From assembly GCF_000471905.2 (NCBI RefSeq), contig NW_006499207.1, forward strand, positions 4,691,460 to 4,755,459: a DNA stretch of 64,000 nt, read 5' to 3'. The notes beneath the pieces were generated by a model. That model saw only the letters and a program-made list of their open reading frames with translations. It ran no database searches and was not told where the DNA came from. Below are positions 44,597 through 55,860 of this stretch, piece by piece (within the stretch, counting starts at the first letter, position 1; each line of letters starts with the position of its first letter). Source of the stretch: Amborella trichopoda (lineage: Eukaryota > Streptophyta > Magnoliopsida > Amborellales > Amborellaceae). Made by a program: the position numbers and the translations under genes.

Positions 44597-47393
44597 TAAA
44601 AATTACTCATGTGTACCAATTTTTATGTATATCTATCAAAATGCAAAAATAATATAGATAATGATAAAGGACAACATTGAGAGAGGGATGTCCGTAAAAT
44701 GACAAAAACGACGTAAATAATTGATAAAATACAACATTTCAGAGAGGCAAAAATAAATGATAAGCAAAAGACTTATATATGCAAAATACATGCAAACTAC
44801 ATTAAAAAATAAAAAATAAAAAAGAAAGAAAAGCCTCATTTATACAACTTATCTCTTTTCCATTGCAATAACATATTATATCTAAACTTAACCATTCCAT
44901 TACATATTTGAACTTGATTTAATTAATCAATAATTATATAGTCATTTATTGTTTTAATAAAATATTTCATAAAATTTGTAAATTATTTAAAAGGTGCACC
45001 ATATTGAAAAAAATTACAGTTCATAGCAAAACAATATATCAAATTTAAATTAAATTTTACAAGATGTTGGTTCCAATTACTTGTTTTAAAAGCCATAAAA
45101 TTGATATAGAATGATAAATTTTTGAAAAATAATTCATTTTTAAGAATAATTATTTCCAAATAGTTATTTAAAACTATAAATTTCTTATAAAAATAATTTA
45201 AACATGTCAAAGTTTTAAAAGTTAATTAATAAGTGAGTTTAAATTTATAGCTATAAATTAAAACTTATAATTATCACTACAAATTAAAATTTATAATTGA
45301 GCAAAATCATAAATAATAAACAAAATTATTTTAAATCATAAACTTTATTCATAAAAAATATTTTTTTTCATAAAAGGTATACATAAGACTACTCACATTT
45401 TTGTTTATTTACTTGACGCTTTGGTGATCCAATTAATATGTAAGTTTTTTTAATATTAATTAACTATATATGACTTCATAAGCATAATATCAACTTATCA
45501 ATCAAGTTATAAGATTTTAGTTTTGAGCCACATAGAGTTAATATCTAAACTCATAATACAAGTTGAGCATAAACAGAATACATTGAGATGCTTTTAAGCA
45601 GCAGTTTACTACAGCTCCATATAAAAAAACATGTTAAGTAAAGATTATAGGATGTATATTAGCTATTCATTGTTGGCAAATCCCAAATTTTTGTGTTACT
45701 ATTTCAAAAAAAAAATGTAAATTTCTTAAATTTTAGTTTTTAAATATAATAGAGCTATTGTTCAAAGATAACACTTATACATGAATAATATCCATAGACA
45801 AAGTTAATTTTAAATAATATTTTAATAATAAAAAGTACATAATATTTGGTTTAAAATTAGTATATAACTTTTCTTTAATGTAACTAATCTCGACTAATAA
45901 TTAGCACTTAGATATTTATTTTGAGAACTATAAATTTCTTATTTCAATAACTTTAAAATTAATTAATAGGTGAGTTTAAAATTATAACCATAAATTAAAG
46001 TTTATAATAAAGTAATATCATAAATAATAAATAAAATAAAATTTAAATAATAAAAATTTATTTTTACATACAATTATTTATAAAAATCTTACATAAGTTG
46101 AAAATCATAATTAATAAATAAAATTTAATCAAATAATAATACTTATTTTTAAATAAATTTATTTATAAAAATCTTGCATAAGATGATTGACATTTTTATT
46201 TATTTACTTGACACTTTGGTGATTAAATAAATAGGCAAGTTTCTATTAATCAAATACTAATTTTGAATATTAATCAACTATTTGTAATTTTATGGTGTAA
46301 CTATTTATAATTTTCTCTCTTCCTTCCCACATAAAAGAGTCCGCCTCCACTCTCCATTACTCAGCTAGGGTTTACTCCTCTTTCCTTTTCCAAAATTAGG
46401 GAAGCCCTTGAGAGTTATGATATCGATATTTATGATTCTAGGTACTTATGCCTATGTATAATATGAATATAAAAAATGCATATGAAATGGAACATTAGGA
46501 GAACTCATTGTGGAATGTATAATCAATTTGGGACTAAATTATGAATTTCAATGCAAAGCAAAGCAAATATCTTATGATCAGGTGGATGTTTATTTGTATT
46601 ATTATTGGTATTAGTATTATATGTGAATGATTAAAAAGTTTACACTTTTTAAAGTTAGACACCTAAACTTATGAGACACAAGCTGAACGGTCAGTACAAC
46701 ATAGTACCACTTCAAACATTGCATATTGCAATGCGTACTTAAGATTAATATAAAAAATCATATTTAAATAAAAAATATTATGATTTTATTTAAGTTTGTA
46801 TCATTATTATTATTAGTATCATATATAAATGAATTAAAAAGTTTAAACTTTTTAGAGTTGACACATAACTCATGGTACCGGTTGAGAGGACAACTCAACA
46901 CCACAAGCATACGAGCATGCTCTAAGCGGTAGTTATGTATGATTAATAAAAAAATAACATATTTTAACAAAGGTCTTTCTATTTGTCTTAAAAGGGATTC
47001 AAATCACGTATAAAATACGTGTTCCTATTAATTAATCATTAACTTTGAATCTTAATATCAACTTTATAAGCATAATATTAACTCATCACTCAAATTATAA
47101 AACTTCTAGTTTTCAAGTTTCATTTGTTCTAATCCAATATAAGTCACACGAGTTGTTTGTACATGTTCCTACAATTAAAAGTTTTTGCTACTAGCTTTCC
47201 CTAGGTATCTCTAGAGTCCCTAAGAATTGAAGCCTAAACTTGCGACACAATTTGAGCATGGAAACAATATATTACTATCACAAATATAAGACATTATACT
47301 GAGTTAAGTAATATTTTACTTAGGTATAGTTTGCATTAAGGTTGGAGGCATAAACATTCAAAGTAAGGTGCACTTCCAAACTTTGTACCATTT
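44597..47393. repeat. AT-rich region with internal direct repeats
   Basis: No coding. A block of about 240 bp at 45220-45455 (GTGAGTTTAAATTTATAGCT to TTTACTTGACGCTTTGGTGA) recurs at 45965-46245 (GTGAGTTTAAAATTATAACC to TTTACTTGACACTTTGGTGA). A second block at 45456-45560 recurs partly at 47040-47120. A third pair (ATTATTATTGGTATTAGTAT, then AAAAAGTTTACACTTTTTAA) recurs about 205 bp further on (46595 and 46800). Confidence 0.5.
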
Positions 47394-47406
47394 GGCTCTG
47401 ATACCA
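47394..47406 (-). other. Pararetroviral primer-binding site, distal copy
   Basis: The minus strand reads TGGTATCAGAGCC, a perfect match to the initiator-Met-tRNA primer site used by Caulimoviridae (and by copia elements). It lies about 370 bases downstream of the viral TATA box at 47774-47780 and closes one genome length of virus that began at the PBS at 54809-54821. Confidence 0.65.
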
Positions 47407-48200
47407 TTTGGAAACATATAACATAAACCAACATACAAGATAAACAAACTGAATAATTATAAAAACTTATTGCAAACATATGACATAAACCAACATACAA
47501 GATAAACAAATTGAATAATTATAAAAACTTACATTTCACACATACAGAAGCTTGTAAATAGCTTTAACTGCTCTGGGATATACTCGGGCACTTCCTTCCA
47601 AAAGCAGTCACACATATACTTAAGCACTGACTAAACCTTCACACATTTACAGACTCAAGAAAAGAGAGAGAGAAGAGAAGGGAAGAGAAGAGAAACCAAA
47701 ATGATGCGGAAGAAGAAAATAAGAATGCTCAAGCTCAAACTTCCAGTCTCCTCATGGAGGGGGGTTTTCCTCATTTTATAGCCAAAGAAGTTAGACGGAT
47801 TTGAATAAATTTGAAATCCTCTCCGACAAGCTTTTCGTAGTGGCTACAGTAAGATTTTGTCGGTGGTGGCTACAGTAACGGGTGGTGGCTATAGTAAAAG
47901 TTGATTCTGTCAGTGGCTACAGTAGATTCTGTCGGTAGTGGCTATAGTAAGATTCTGTCGGTGGTTACAGTAGATTCTATCGGTGGGGGGATATGTGTCC
48001 TATATCCAGGTCCCTCTGTGACTTTTCTTTATTTTGAAGAAAATTTGATGCTTGTATATTCATCCCGTTCATTGGGCTGTAATCTTCTTGTTCATTGCTC
48101 TGAGTAGAAGTGGACATTTCGTCATTGTCTTCTATAGCACTCCAGAGCTTCCTTTTGAGCTCTTCTTTAGATAGTTTAGGGTTCTGTTGCTGTAAACGTA
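47407..48200 (-). promoter_or_regulatory. Viral intergenic region: promoter, upstream repeats, leader
   Basis: On the minus strand a TATAAAA (47780-47774, context GGCTATAAAATGAGG) is the likely core promoter, with transcription predicted to start near 47745. Upstream of it are six copies of a GTGGCTACAGTA phrase (on the + strand at about 47840, 47867, 47886, 47913, 47938 and 47964; spacing 19-27 bp), several followed by GATTCTGTCGG. Downstream is a CT-rich leader (47640-47710), a 62-bp tandem duplication (47411-47540; ACATACAAGATAAAC at 47431 and 47493), then the PBS. This order is that of a caulimovirid large intergenic region. The enhancer role of the array is inference. Confidence 0.6.
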
Positions 48201-48229
48201 TTCTGATATTTATATTTTTCCGTTATGAG

Positions 48230-48963
48230 ATGAAATTGAAGGTATAAGTTTCATCTTTATTTTGTCTGGACTGAGGGATTCATTTTTATAACTGTCCCAC
48301 CATTTAATGGATAGTGTCTCCTTAATTCGGGGAGGTAATCCCACCTATCTATAGAATCTTCTAAGATTTGATAATCCCATTTTAAAATCTACCGGACCTG
48401 ATATAAGGTCATAAAATATATATGATAGTCTCTTTAAGACTTTGCCTATTGTAATCAGAGAATTTTCTCTGTGATATTTGTAGATTTATATGTAGAATTT
48501 GGCTTGATGATCTTCATATAGAGAACCAATTTTTAAACCAATTGGGAAACTCATTTGGCTCAGTTAATTTAAACTGAATATACTAGCTATGTGAATTTTT
48601 TGTATTCTGTTATGCAAAAACTTCGTCCCAAGCTTTTATATATTCGAAATAGTGATATGATTTGATTTTAAATCCTTTTGTATTGGTGATCCTTAATTTT
48701 AAAGGATCTAGTCCCCATTCTTGATAAGAAATAACCTTTTTTACTTGAAATTTGGAATATGCTATTTTTGCATCATTATTTCGGTAGTGGTGTACTATAA
48801 ACACTGAACCTGTTTCCATAAGAATATTTTCATACCATTCTCTGCATCTTTCATTTATATTGGGATGCATATGTTGCCTTAAATATATGGTAGCTATTTC
48901 AGTCAGGGTTTTCGACTGGTGGTCATTTTCTATAATCAGCAAAGGAATATATGTTGTTTCCAA
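48230..48963 (-). pseudogene. Caulimovirid C-terminal region downstream of RNase H
   Basis: Minus-strand frame 48963-48610 (117 codons), then broken reading to about 48230 containing GPVDFKMG and IKWWDSY. Features seen: YENILMETGSVFIVHHY, then YSKFQVKKVISYQEWGL, then YHYFEYIKAWDE. Caulimovirid polyproteins of this type carry a poorly characterised C-terminal part after RNase H with aromatic-rich YxxYxxAW-like ends; that resemblance and the position are the basis. Function is unknown. A stop and frame change follow 48610. Confidence 0.5.
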
Positions 48964-49090
48964 ATATGTGGTTTTAGCACTAGGAGTTTGAGTGCTTTGT
49001 AGTGTTTGAAGGGGAGATATATCAATATCTTGTAGTTGCCTTCATATTATAACATTTGATGTTGATGGAGATGCTAGGGTTTTCCCAGGG

Positions 49091-49390
49091 CTAGGGATTA
49101 TTTCCATCGATCGTTTTTGTTGATTCCTTCTGCCCTCCCTGCAAAAATTCTCGTGCTAAAAAGTCAAGCAAATAATTAGTATTACCTTTAATATGTTCGA
49201 TAGTAAATTCAAACGCAGAGAGAATACCTTGCCATCTTGCGAAGATTTGTTTTGAAACGATATTTTTTACATCTTTTTGAAGAATGTCCTTTGCTGCTTT
49301 ACAGTCAGATCTTATAAGGAATGATTGGTTAAGCAGATCACTCTGAAATTTTGTAACGGCATGGACAATCGAAAGTATCTCCTTTTTCAC
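49091..49390 (-). pseudogene. Viral RNase H domain
   Basis: Minus-strand frame of 100 codons starting KKEILSIVHAVTKFQSDLL. It contains the RSDCKAAKDIL stretch (acidic active-site region) and SKQIFARWQGILSAFEF, ending IEHIKGNTNYLLDFLAREFL. This is the RNase H1 fold that follows RT in caulimovirids. The N-terminal part, with the first catalytic Asp in ETDASEQGF, is upstream (49556-49391) and separated by a stop near 49408. It lies directly downstream of the RT fragment in the same viral locus. Confidence 0.8.
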
Positions 49391-49555
49391 TGTTGAATAA
49401 TTTTGTTAGGCCGGGTTCCAGGTTTTAGAAGTAAACCCGACTAATTGCTCTTGATTATTGACTTTTTGTTTTAATACAGGACTAAATCCCTGTTCTGAGG
49501 CATCTGTTTCTACTATTTTAAGCGTTGTACGACTGGATAGAGCTACACATGACAA

Positions 49556-50392
49556 TTATTTAGCTTTTATTTTAATCTTTTTTACAGCCCTAGTATGTTC
49601 ATCAGTCAATTTTGGAGGATTCTTTTTAAGTCTTTGAAATAAAGGTTTTGCATCCAGGGCCAGATCTTTGTAGAAATCAGAAATATAATTTAAACATCCA
49701 AGGAATATTTGCAATTCAGTTTTTTCCTTTATTACATTTGAAAATTTAGATGCGAATTCTATTGCTCTATCAATGGGAATGATTATCCCTTGAAAAATAT
49801 TGTGTCTTAGAAATCTTATTTTCGTTTGGCATAGATTTATCTTTTTCGTTGAAACTACTAAGCCGACATTCTTTATGGCTTTTATGAATGTACCTAAATG
49901 TTTCCAATGTTGATCAATAGATTCTGAGAAAACAAGTACATCATCAATATAAATAATCATAAATTTAGTATATGGATTAAAAATTTCATTCATAATATTT
50001 TGAAATTCTGATGGTGCATTTTTTAATCCAAAGCGCATGACATTCCATTCGAATTGTCCAAATGGGACATTAAAAGTAATTTTGTATTTGTCTTTTTCAG
50101 CAATCTGGATTTGCAAGTAACCTGATTTGAGATCAAATTTTGAGAAGATACAAGCGTTAGCCAGTCTATCCAGAAGGTCTCGTTTATTTGGGATTGGATA
50201 TCTGATCCATCTTAGAACTTTGTTGAGTGGTTTATAACTTATGACCAATCTAGGAGCTCCTCTTTCTATTTCTGAGGCCTTTTCAACATAAAAGGTTGAG
50301 CAACTTCTGGGTGATGAAATTTTTCTTATAAGTTTTTTGTCTAATAATTCTTTTATTTCCTTTTTATAGATTTCGAGTAGCCTATTGTTCAT
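49556..50392 (-). pseudogene. Viral reverse transcriptase domain
   Basis: The longest open viral frame, 278 codons on the minus strand. In order it has KKLIRKISSPRSCSTFYV, then GAPRLVISYKPLNKVLRWI, then IFSKFDLKSGYLQIQIAEKD, then FGQFEWNVMRFGLKNAPSEF, then the catalytic YIDD (+ strand 49940-49951), then FLGCLNYISDFYKDLA. All RT core motifs are visible and the YIDD box is intact. The open frame is only a fragment: upstream and downstream domains lie in other frames. The match is clearly to Caulimoviridae rather than gypsy (connection to MP and CP, no integrase). Confidence 0.9.
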
Positions 50393-50599
50393 TTGAATAT
50401 GCCTTGCTTTAGTAGGAATTTTTTCTTCCCGAAAATCTGGTTCATAAGGAAGCTCAACAATATGTTGTTTTTTATCCCAGAAAGTATTAGGGATATCAAC
50501 ACATATGTTATTTTCAATATTTATTTTTAGTGTTTTAATTTTATTTTGTATTTTAGGGAAATAGTAATTTTTCTTCTATATTTTTATATTTTATTTATT

Positions 50600-51010
50600 C
50601 GTTTAGATGATAAAAAAAAATTTCTTTAAAAGGAATCTTATACCTGATATTGTTAATATCATGGATTCTTGGCTTGCCAATAAAGCTGAATTTAACCTTA
50701 TGCCCTTCAATATTACCTTCTATCTCTGTGTCATCAATTTTGATTGGATAGAGCATGTTTAAAAAGGGGGTTCCTAGAATAACAGGTTGACTTAAACCTT
50801 TTTACCATTATAAAAGGGAATCTGAAACAAGCACCATTATTCCATACAGTAGCATCTGATAACTTGTAATTAATGAGCATTTTACTACCATCGGTAGTGT
50901 TTAATACTTAGATAGTTTTGCTAAAGTACTTTATTGGTATTAACCCTTCATTTATGTAATTCAAGTCAGCTCCTGAGTCTATTAAGGTAGTAGTTTGAAA
51001 ACTATATACT
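50600..51010 (-). pseudogene. Viral aspartic protease
   Basis: The active-site triad region DSGAD is encoded by minus-strand bases 50979-50965, within FQTTTLIDSGADLNYINEGL. Downstream coding in shifted frames continues toward RT. A paralogous protease segment is present in the second fragment at 55797-55783 with the same DSGAD. No long open frame remains. Confidence 0.7.
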
Positions 51011-51039
51011 TTTTGTATCACAATTTTGATGTTAGTAAA

Positions 51040-51297
51040 CTATTTTTGGGTTATTATTTTGTCGACCAGGTTTACAAACTTGCAATCTTCTAGTATATTC
51101 ATGTTAGAGGTCTCAGGTCCTTCCTTTGTTTTAGGAAGGGTATCCTCCACTTCTGGTAGTAAATGAATATTATATTCAGTTACCAAATTATCGAATTTTG
51201 ATTCTATGTTTTTATCTTCAATTTCATCTTTAGAAAGTTCATGGGTTAACTCCAAGATTTGAACCATTGTTTTTAGAGTTATTAACTCGTACCTCAT
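51040..51297 (-). pseudogene. Viral spacer between coat protein and protease
   Basis: 86 codons, acidic and with no known domain (DEIEDKNIESKFDNLVTEYN, then KEGPETSNMNILEDCKFVNL). A near-identical segment occurs at 55858-56140, which shows that the second viral fragment comes from the same virus type. Confidence 0.6.
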
Positions 51298-51459
51298 TTA
51301 TCTCATGTTTTAATTCAGAGATTGAGGGTATCATGAAAACTGTATTATTCTTTTGTAATGAAAACTATAATCTTCTTTTGTCAGAACAAGAGAAGATTTT
51401 GCCTTTTCAGATGGAGTTTTAGACATATTGATATATTGAATTAAGGCTTCTTTTTTGAC

Positions 51460-52630
51460 ATATTGTTATTTTGTCAATAAGATCTATTATCAGATCTTCT
51501 TTTTTTGTAAGAGTGTTGATACTTAACCCATTCATATCAATTACTGTCTTGTTAAAATTACATTGGCAATTTTCTTCTTTTAGATAATTAGAATCTGAAT
51601 CAGAACTACTAATGATAATATCTTCATCATTATTAATTTCTCCATTAACATTTCATCTTCTGAATTAGAAGAATCAAAAGTTTCTTCTTTTATTTGGAGT
51701 ATTTCAAATAATTGGTTTTAAGACTCTTATATATTTCTAGAGAGTTGATTTTCCTTTTAACTCTACACTTATTTTTGTAATGGCCTACTTTGCCACAATT
51801 ATAACAAACATAAATTTTTCTTTTTCCCTTGCTTTTAAAAGATGGTTTGTCTTGTAAAATTTCCTGGAAAATTTTTCTCTTTTCTTGGAAGATTGTTTAA
51901 ATCTTTTCTTTTTGAAATTTTCGTGTTTTTCTTTACGAAAGGGTTTAGAAAGGGGTAGGGTATTATAACCAAACTGTTCACAGAAATCTCCTAACTCATT
52001 TCTCCCCGTTATTCTCTATTTTTCCAATTGCCTTCGAAGCGTTAGGTCTGTACATAATGCCTAGACCTTTAACATAGATTTCGGCTGATAGTTCCCTTAA
52101 GGTATACAGAGAATAAGAAATAATCTCACCATGCTTATTTTTAAGCCTTGTATTTACCTTTTTCTGCAAAAAGGTGTGGTAGTCCAGCTACAATTTTTTT
52201 TTTTCCAATGATCTAATTTACTATCCTCTCTTGATAGTAATCTTGAGAGAAATACAACTTTGTATCATTTTTAATTAGAGAGTGTATGACATCTTAGATT
52301 TGATAACAAATCCTCGGATCTTGCTGCCAACAAAGCAGTGCTTCCTACGAAATAGAAGGTGATTGTATATATTAGTGTATTGACTGCATCTCCTTCTTGG
52401 ATTATATTCTCTTGGCCAGTTTCACTTTTGACTAACCATTGTTTTGAGGCATTCAATATTTGATTTTTTGATTCTTCATCCATACGAAAATCCCACCAAC
52501 TTCTTAACCATCCTGTAAATCCACATATTATAGCCTTGACTATTTCATGGTCTTTATTTCCACTCGCCTTACAGGCAGTGGCATACATAGTCATGTGTTT
52601 GATAAGATCTAAGATTTGATTTTCAGCCAT
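51460..52630 (-). pseudogene. Viral coat protein with zinc knuckle
   Basis: Minus-strand frame 52630-52271 reads MAENQILDLIKHMTMYATAC, then ICGFTGWLRSWWDFRMDEES (a GFTGxLxxWWD motif seen in caulimovirid coat proteins), then DAVNTLIYTITFYFVGS. Further down, in other frames, are a Lys-rich segment and a CCHC zinc knuckle CYNCGKVGHYKNKC-type reading at about 51811-51767. An acidic Ser/Asp/Glu tail (51720-51590, EEENCQCNFNKTVIDMNGLS-like) follows. Coat protein packages the viral DNA in virions; the knuckle would bind RNA. Several frameshifts are present. Confidence 0.7.
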
Positions 52631-52639
52631 GCCGTCTAT

Positions 52640-53980
52640 ATTCTAGTTTACTATAGATTTCCTTGAATAGGAGACCGAAGTAGAAATTAGGTCTTCTTTG
52701 ATTTGAAGATCTACTGGGGTTGGTCTTGGGTAGTGCATTCTTGTTTGAGATATTGGTTTAAATTTCCTCCCATTATCAATTCTATTAACTTCTAAGCTTT
52801 CTGTTTTGAAAGCTTTTTCTATATTAGAAATCTCTTGGTCAGATTCCTTTTGTAAGACTTGAACATCTCCTTATTTGGCTTTAGACGACTGACCTTTCTC
52901 ATTTTCATTGATTTTCAATTTTGCCAATCTTTTAACCAATTCATTGACTAATTCCCTATTGTCTTCTTTTTTCTTTATTCCTTGTAAGCTAAACTTTCCT
53001 GTCTCAATTATTGGAGGAGGTTTAAATAGAACAACTTATTTTTGCTTACCAATTTTTTTATCTTCTGCAGTTGGTTTTAAACTATTAACTGTATTTTTTA
53101 TTCTTGTAGTTTGCCTTCCTATTGTTTGGAGGAAAACATTTATATAATTATTTTACTCAATAATATGCAGTATTTCTTCAATCTTGGCTATATTATGGTC
53201 AGATTCTTTAAGTCCTATTTTGAAAGGTGTGGCTTTAACTTCAATTTTCTCCCTGAACTTTTCTCCCTTAAGTTGTAAGCTAGTCTCAGGGGGGATGAAT
53301 AGACTCAATTGTCTCTCATTTTGTGGTTTCAAAAGTCTGAAAAGATTTCTCAACCGTATTTATTTCAAAAGTTGGAATTTTTATTCCATAGTCTTTTGCT
53401 ATGCATTTTAACCATTTAAAGAATTTAACATTTGCTTTATGTTTTATCATGAACCTGTTAAACTTTAAATGGTAGGCATCCCAACTTTAAACTCTTTGAA
53501 GAACCATTCTATAATTTGTCTATTTTCTTCAAAGAAGAAATCCTTTTTGATCCACTCTTTATCAATTTTGAATTCTTTTTCCCTCTGTACCACACATATA
53601 TCAAAATCAAGATCAGAAGGTGTTAGTTCTCCTAATTCAGAAGATTCTGGAGTGTCTACTATGTAGACTGGTTGTTGAACTTGATTTGGAGTCCTATTGA
53701 GTCTTTCAATAATAGTTCTCCTATGAGTGGGTATTCTTTCATATTCAGATTGTGGAACTGAAGAGGTTGAACTTTTAGAGGATCTCTAATATTCTAATTA
53801 TCAATCCGTAGTGTGGTCCTTCTTGAAGATGGAAAATAGATTCTATTTCTCCGTCAGTGTATTCTATTATTTGTTATGAATCTTTATTTTCAGGAACTTT
53901 AATCTGAGTTTCAGATTGTAAGGGCCAACACTCTGGTAGTTTTACTTGAGACCATGTCACTGACATGACTAAGTTTGATT
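52640..53980 (-). pseudogene. Viral segment between movement protein and coat protein
   Basis: Only short broken minus-strand frames remain, for example 53353-53153 (Lys/Glu-rich, IPPETSLQLKGEKFREKIEV). Two related copies of the IPPE...L.LQGxxK phrase occur (about 52985-53000 and 53285-53300), suggesting an internal repeat. Position implies the linker of the viral polyprotein. No domain is recognised. Confidence 0.4.
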
Positions 53981-53982
53981 TT

Positions 53983-54642
53983 TCAATATTTGATTGGAAT
54001 AGTTTGATCTTTTAAGTCCATTTGCGTAGCATTTGGACATAAAGTATTCATTACTTTATAACAGATCCTATAAACAAATGATAAGTTTTGAGAACCGGGG
54101 TCCATATCAAAACCTTGAGGTTTTAGGTTTAGAGTTAGGACTTTTAACATATTTGGATCAGTTAAGGCTAAAGAGAAATTTGAAAAACAATTAAAATATA
54201 TTGGGCCATTGAAGAGACTAGATTCGACTATTCCTAATAAGGAATCAATGAATCTTCTGTGTCGGCTATCTCTTAAACAGAGTAGAACGAAATTATTTAA
54301 TCTTGTTCTTGTCAATGGTTTGATAGTTATTTAAACCAATCCAATATGCAAATATTTATATTCTTTTCTTTTATGATCTTCTATCATTCTTTCTGAAAGC
54401 AATTGGAATTTATCTTGAGTTTCCATAACAGAAATACTTTTATCAATTGTTTTTATGGGAAAACTACTTTTGCAATCAAAAGTCCCCTTATTATAAACAT
54501 CTGTTACAGGTACTTTTGATATATTCCAATTTTGGATTTGCTTCTCTATATTATCTATTATAATTTCTTCTCTATTGTTAACACGAAGTGTATTACTAGT
54601 AGTAGCAGTTATATTAGATAATGATTTGATAAAATTTGCCAT
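53983..54642 (-). pseudogene. Viral movement protein (30K superfamily)
   Basis: It starts MANFIKSLSNITATTSN at 54642, about 170 bases after the PBS. A stop near 54331 separates it from the second half (54315-53983), which reads NFVLLCLRDSRHRRFIDSLL and GIVESSLFNGPIYFNCFSNF, the core of caulimovirid 30K movement proteins (LxDxR / GxV..sL..gPvyf). Movement proteins enlarge plasmodesmata for cell-to-cell spread. First domain of the polyprotein, as in petu/florendo-type viruses. One stop plus at least one frame change. Confidence 0.75.
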
Positions 54643-54808
54643 TTAGTTCGAGTCAACTGGAAACAGTCCTTACACTTTCCTGGCTCTTCCTGGCCCTAGT
54701 GATCTTTGGGTCACAGTGACTTTGAACTAGCCTTCTAGATTTTTCAGATTCTTACTTAATAGTTCAGCTTACTACTAATAGTACAGTTAGTCTATTGTAA
54801 AATAACTT

Positions 54809-54821
54809 GGCTCTAATACCA
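54809..54821 (-). other. Pararetroviral primer-binding site, proximal copy
   Basis: The minus strand reads TGGTATTAGAGCC, one mismatch from the initiator-Met tRNA site at 47406-47394. The leader runs from here to the movement-protein start at 54642. AAAATAACTTGG occurs on both sides (54799-54810 and 54828-54839), which may mark the junction with the adjoining viral fragment. Confidence 0.65.
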
Positions 54822-55300
54822 TTGACTAAAATAACTTGGTTCAACATCTTTTTTGGCCTCAAAATCTGTTATTTTGTCGATAAGATCTATTATCAAATCT
54901 TCTTCTTTTGTAAGAGTGTTGATACTTAACCCATTCATATCAATGACTGCCTTGTAAAAATTACATTGGCAATTTTCTTCTTTTAGATTATTTTCATCAT
55001 TAGAGTCTGAATCAGAACTACTAATGATAATATCTTCATCATCATTAATTTCTCCAATTAACATTTCATCTTCTGAATCAGAAGAATAAGAAGTTTCTTC
55101 TTTTATTTGGAGAATTTCAAATAATTGGGTTTTAAAACTTTTGTCTATTTCTACAAAGTTGATTTTCCTTTTAACTCTACACTTATTTTTGTAATGGCCC
55201 ACTTTGCCACAATTATAACAAGCAGGAATTTTTCTTGTTCTCTTGCTTTTAAATTCTCGAAATCTGGTTCATAATGAAGCTCTACAATATGTTGTTTTCT
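54813..55300 (-). pseudogene. Second viral fragment: coat protein zinc knuckle and acidic tail
   Basis: The reading begins with a CYNCGKVGHYKNKC-type knuckle (about 55230-55187) and continues in one open frame (55202-54813): KRKINFVEIDKSFKTQLFEI, an acidic Ser/Asp run (EETSYSSDSEDEMLIGEIND), ENCQCNFYKAVIDMNGLSIN, and ends at FSQWY at the PBS junction. It parallels 51811-51460 of the first locus and is better preserved there. It is joined upstream (minus strand) to a protease/RT-linker segment, an order not found in an intact viral genome. Confidence 0.75.
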
Positions 55301-55860
55301 ATCCCAGAAAGCATTAGGGCTATCAGCACATATGTTCTTTATAATATCTATTTTTAGTGTTTTAATTTTATTTCGGAAAATAGTAATTTTTCTTCTATAT
55401 TTTTATATTTTATTTCTTCTTTTAGATAGTAAAGAAAATTTTCTTTGGAAGAAATCTTATCCCTAATATTGTTAATCTCATGGATTCTAGGCTTGTCAAT
55501 AAAGGTGAATTTAACCTTATGCCCTTCAATATTAGCTTCTATCTTTGTGTCATCAATTTTAATTGGATTGAGTATGTTTAAAAAGGGGTTCCTAGAATAA
55601 CAGGTTGACTTAAACATTTTACCATTACGAAAGGGAATCTGAAACAAGCACCATTATTTGCATACAACAGCATCTAATAACTTGTAATTAATGAGCATAT
55701 TACTACCATCGGTAGTGTTTAATACTTGGGTAGTTTTGCTAAAGTACTTTGTTGGTACTAGCCCTTCATTTATGCATTTCAAGTCAGCTCCTGAGTCTAT
55801 TAGGGCAGTAATTTGAAAACTATATTATTTTTGTACCACAATTTTGATGTTAATAAACTA
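55301..55860 (-). pseudogene. Second viral fragment: protease and PR-RT linker
   Basis: DSGAD is encoded at 55797-55783. The downstream frame 55647-55354 reads MFQIPFRNGKMFKSTCYSRN and so on to EEKLLFSEIKLKH, the C-terminal protease region. The linker then continues to VELHYEPDFEN (near 55265), where it jumps into coat-protein coding. It corresponds to 51010-50440 of the first locus. Confidence 0.65.

Larger units (their letters stand above)
47407..54821 (-). mobile_element. Endogenous caulimovirid, one full genome length, degraded
   Basis: Minus-strand order: PBS (54821-54809), movement protein (54642-53983), coat protein with zinc knuckle (about 52630-51765), protease (about 51010-50600), RT (50392-49556), RNase H (49390-49091), C-terminal region (48963 to about 48230), promoter, and second PBS (47406-47394). 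PBS to PBS is 7.4 kb, in the usual size range for Caulimoviridae. The fusion order MP-CP-PR-RT-RH in one strand points to Florendovirus-like or Petuvirus-like viruses; I favour the first, since those are widespread fossils in angiosperm genomes. There are many stops and frameshifts in every domain, so it is a non-functional fossil. No integrase is present, as expected. Confidence 0.8.

Noticed and set aside
47394-47406. Copia primer-binding site with an LTR at 47409 onwards
   Set aside because: The same tRNA site serves caulimovirids. No copia coding lies at lower coordinates, whereas viral coding and a TATA box lie at the correct distance upstream.
49556-50392. Gypsy retrotransposon RT
   Set aside because: It is linked to a 30K movement protein and a viral coat protein, with no integrase, so it is a pararetrovirus.
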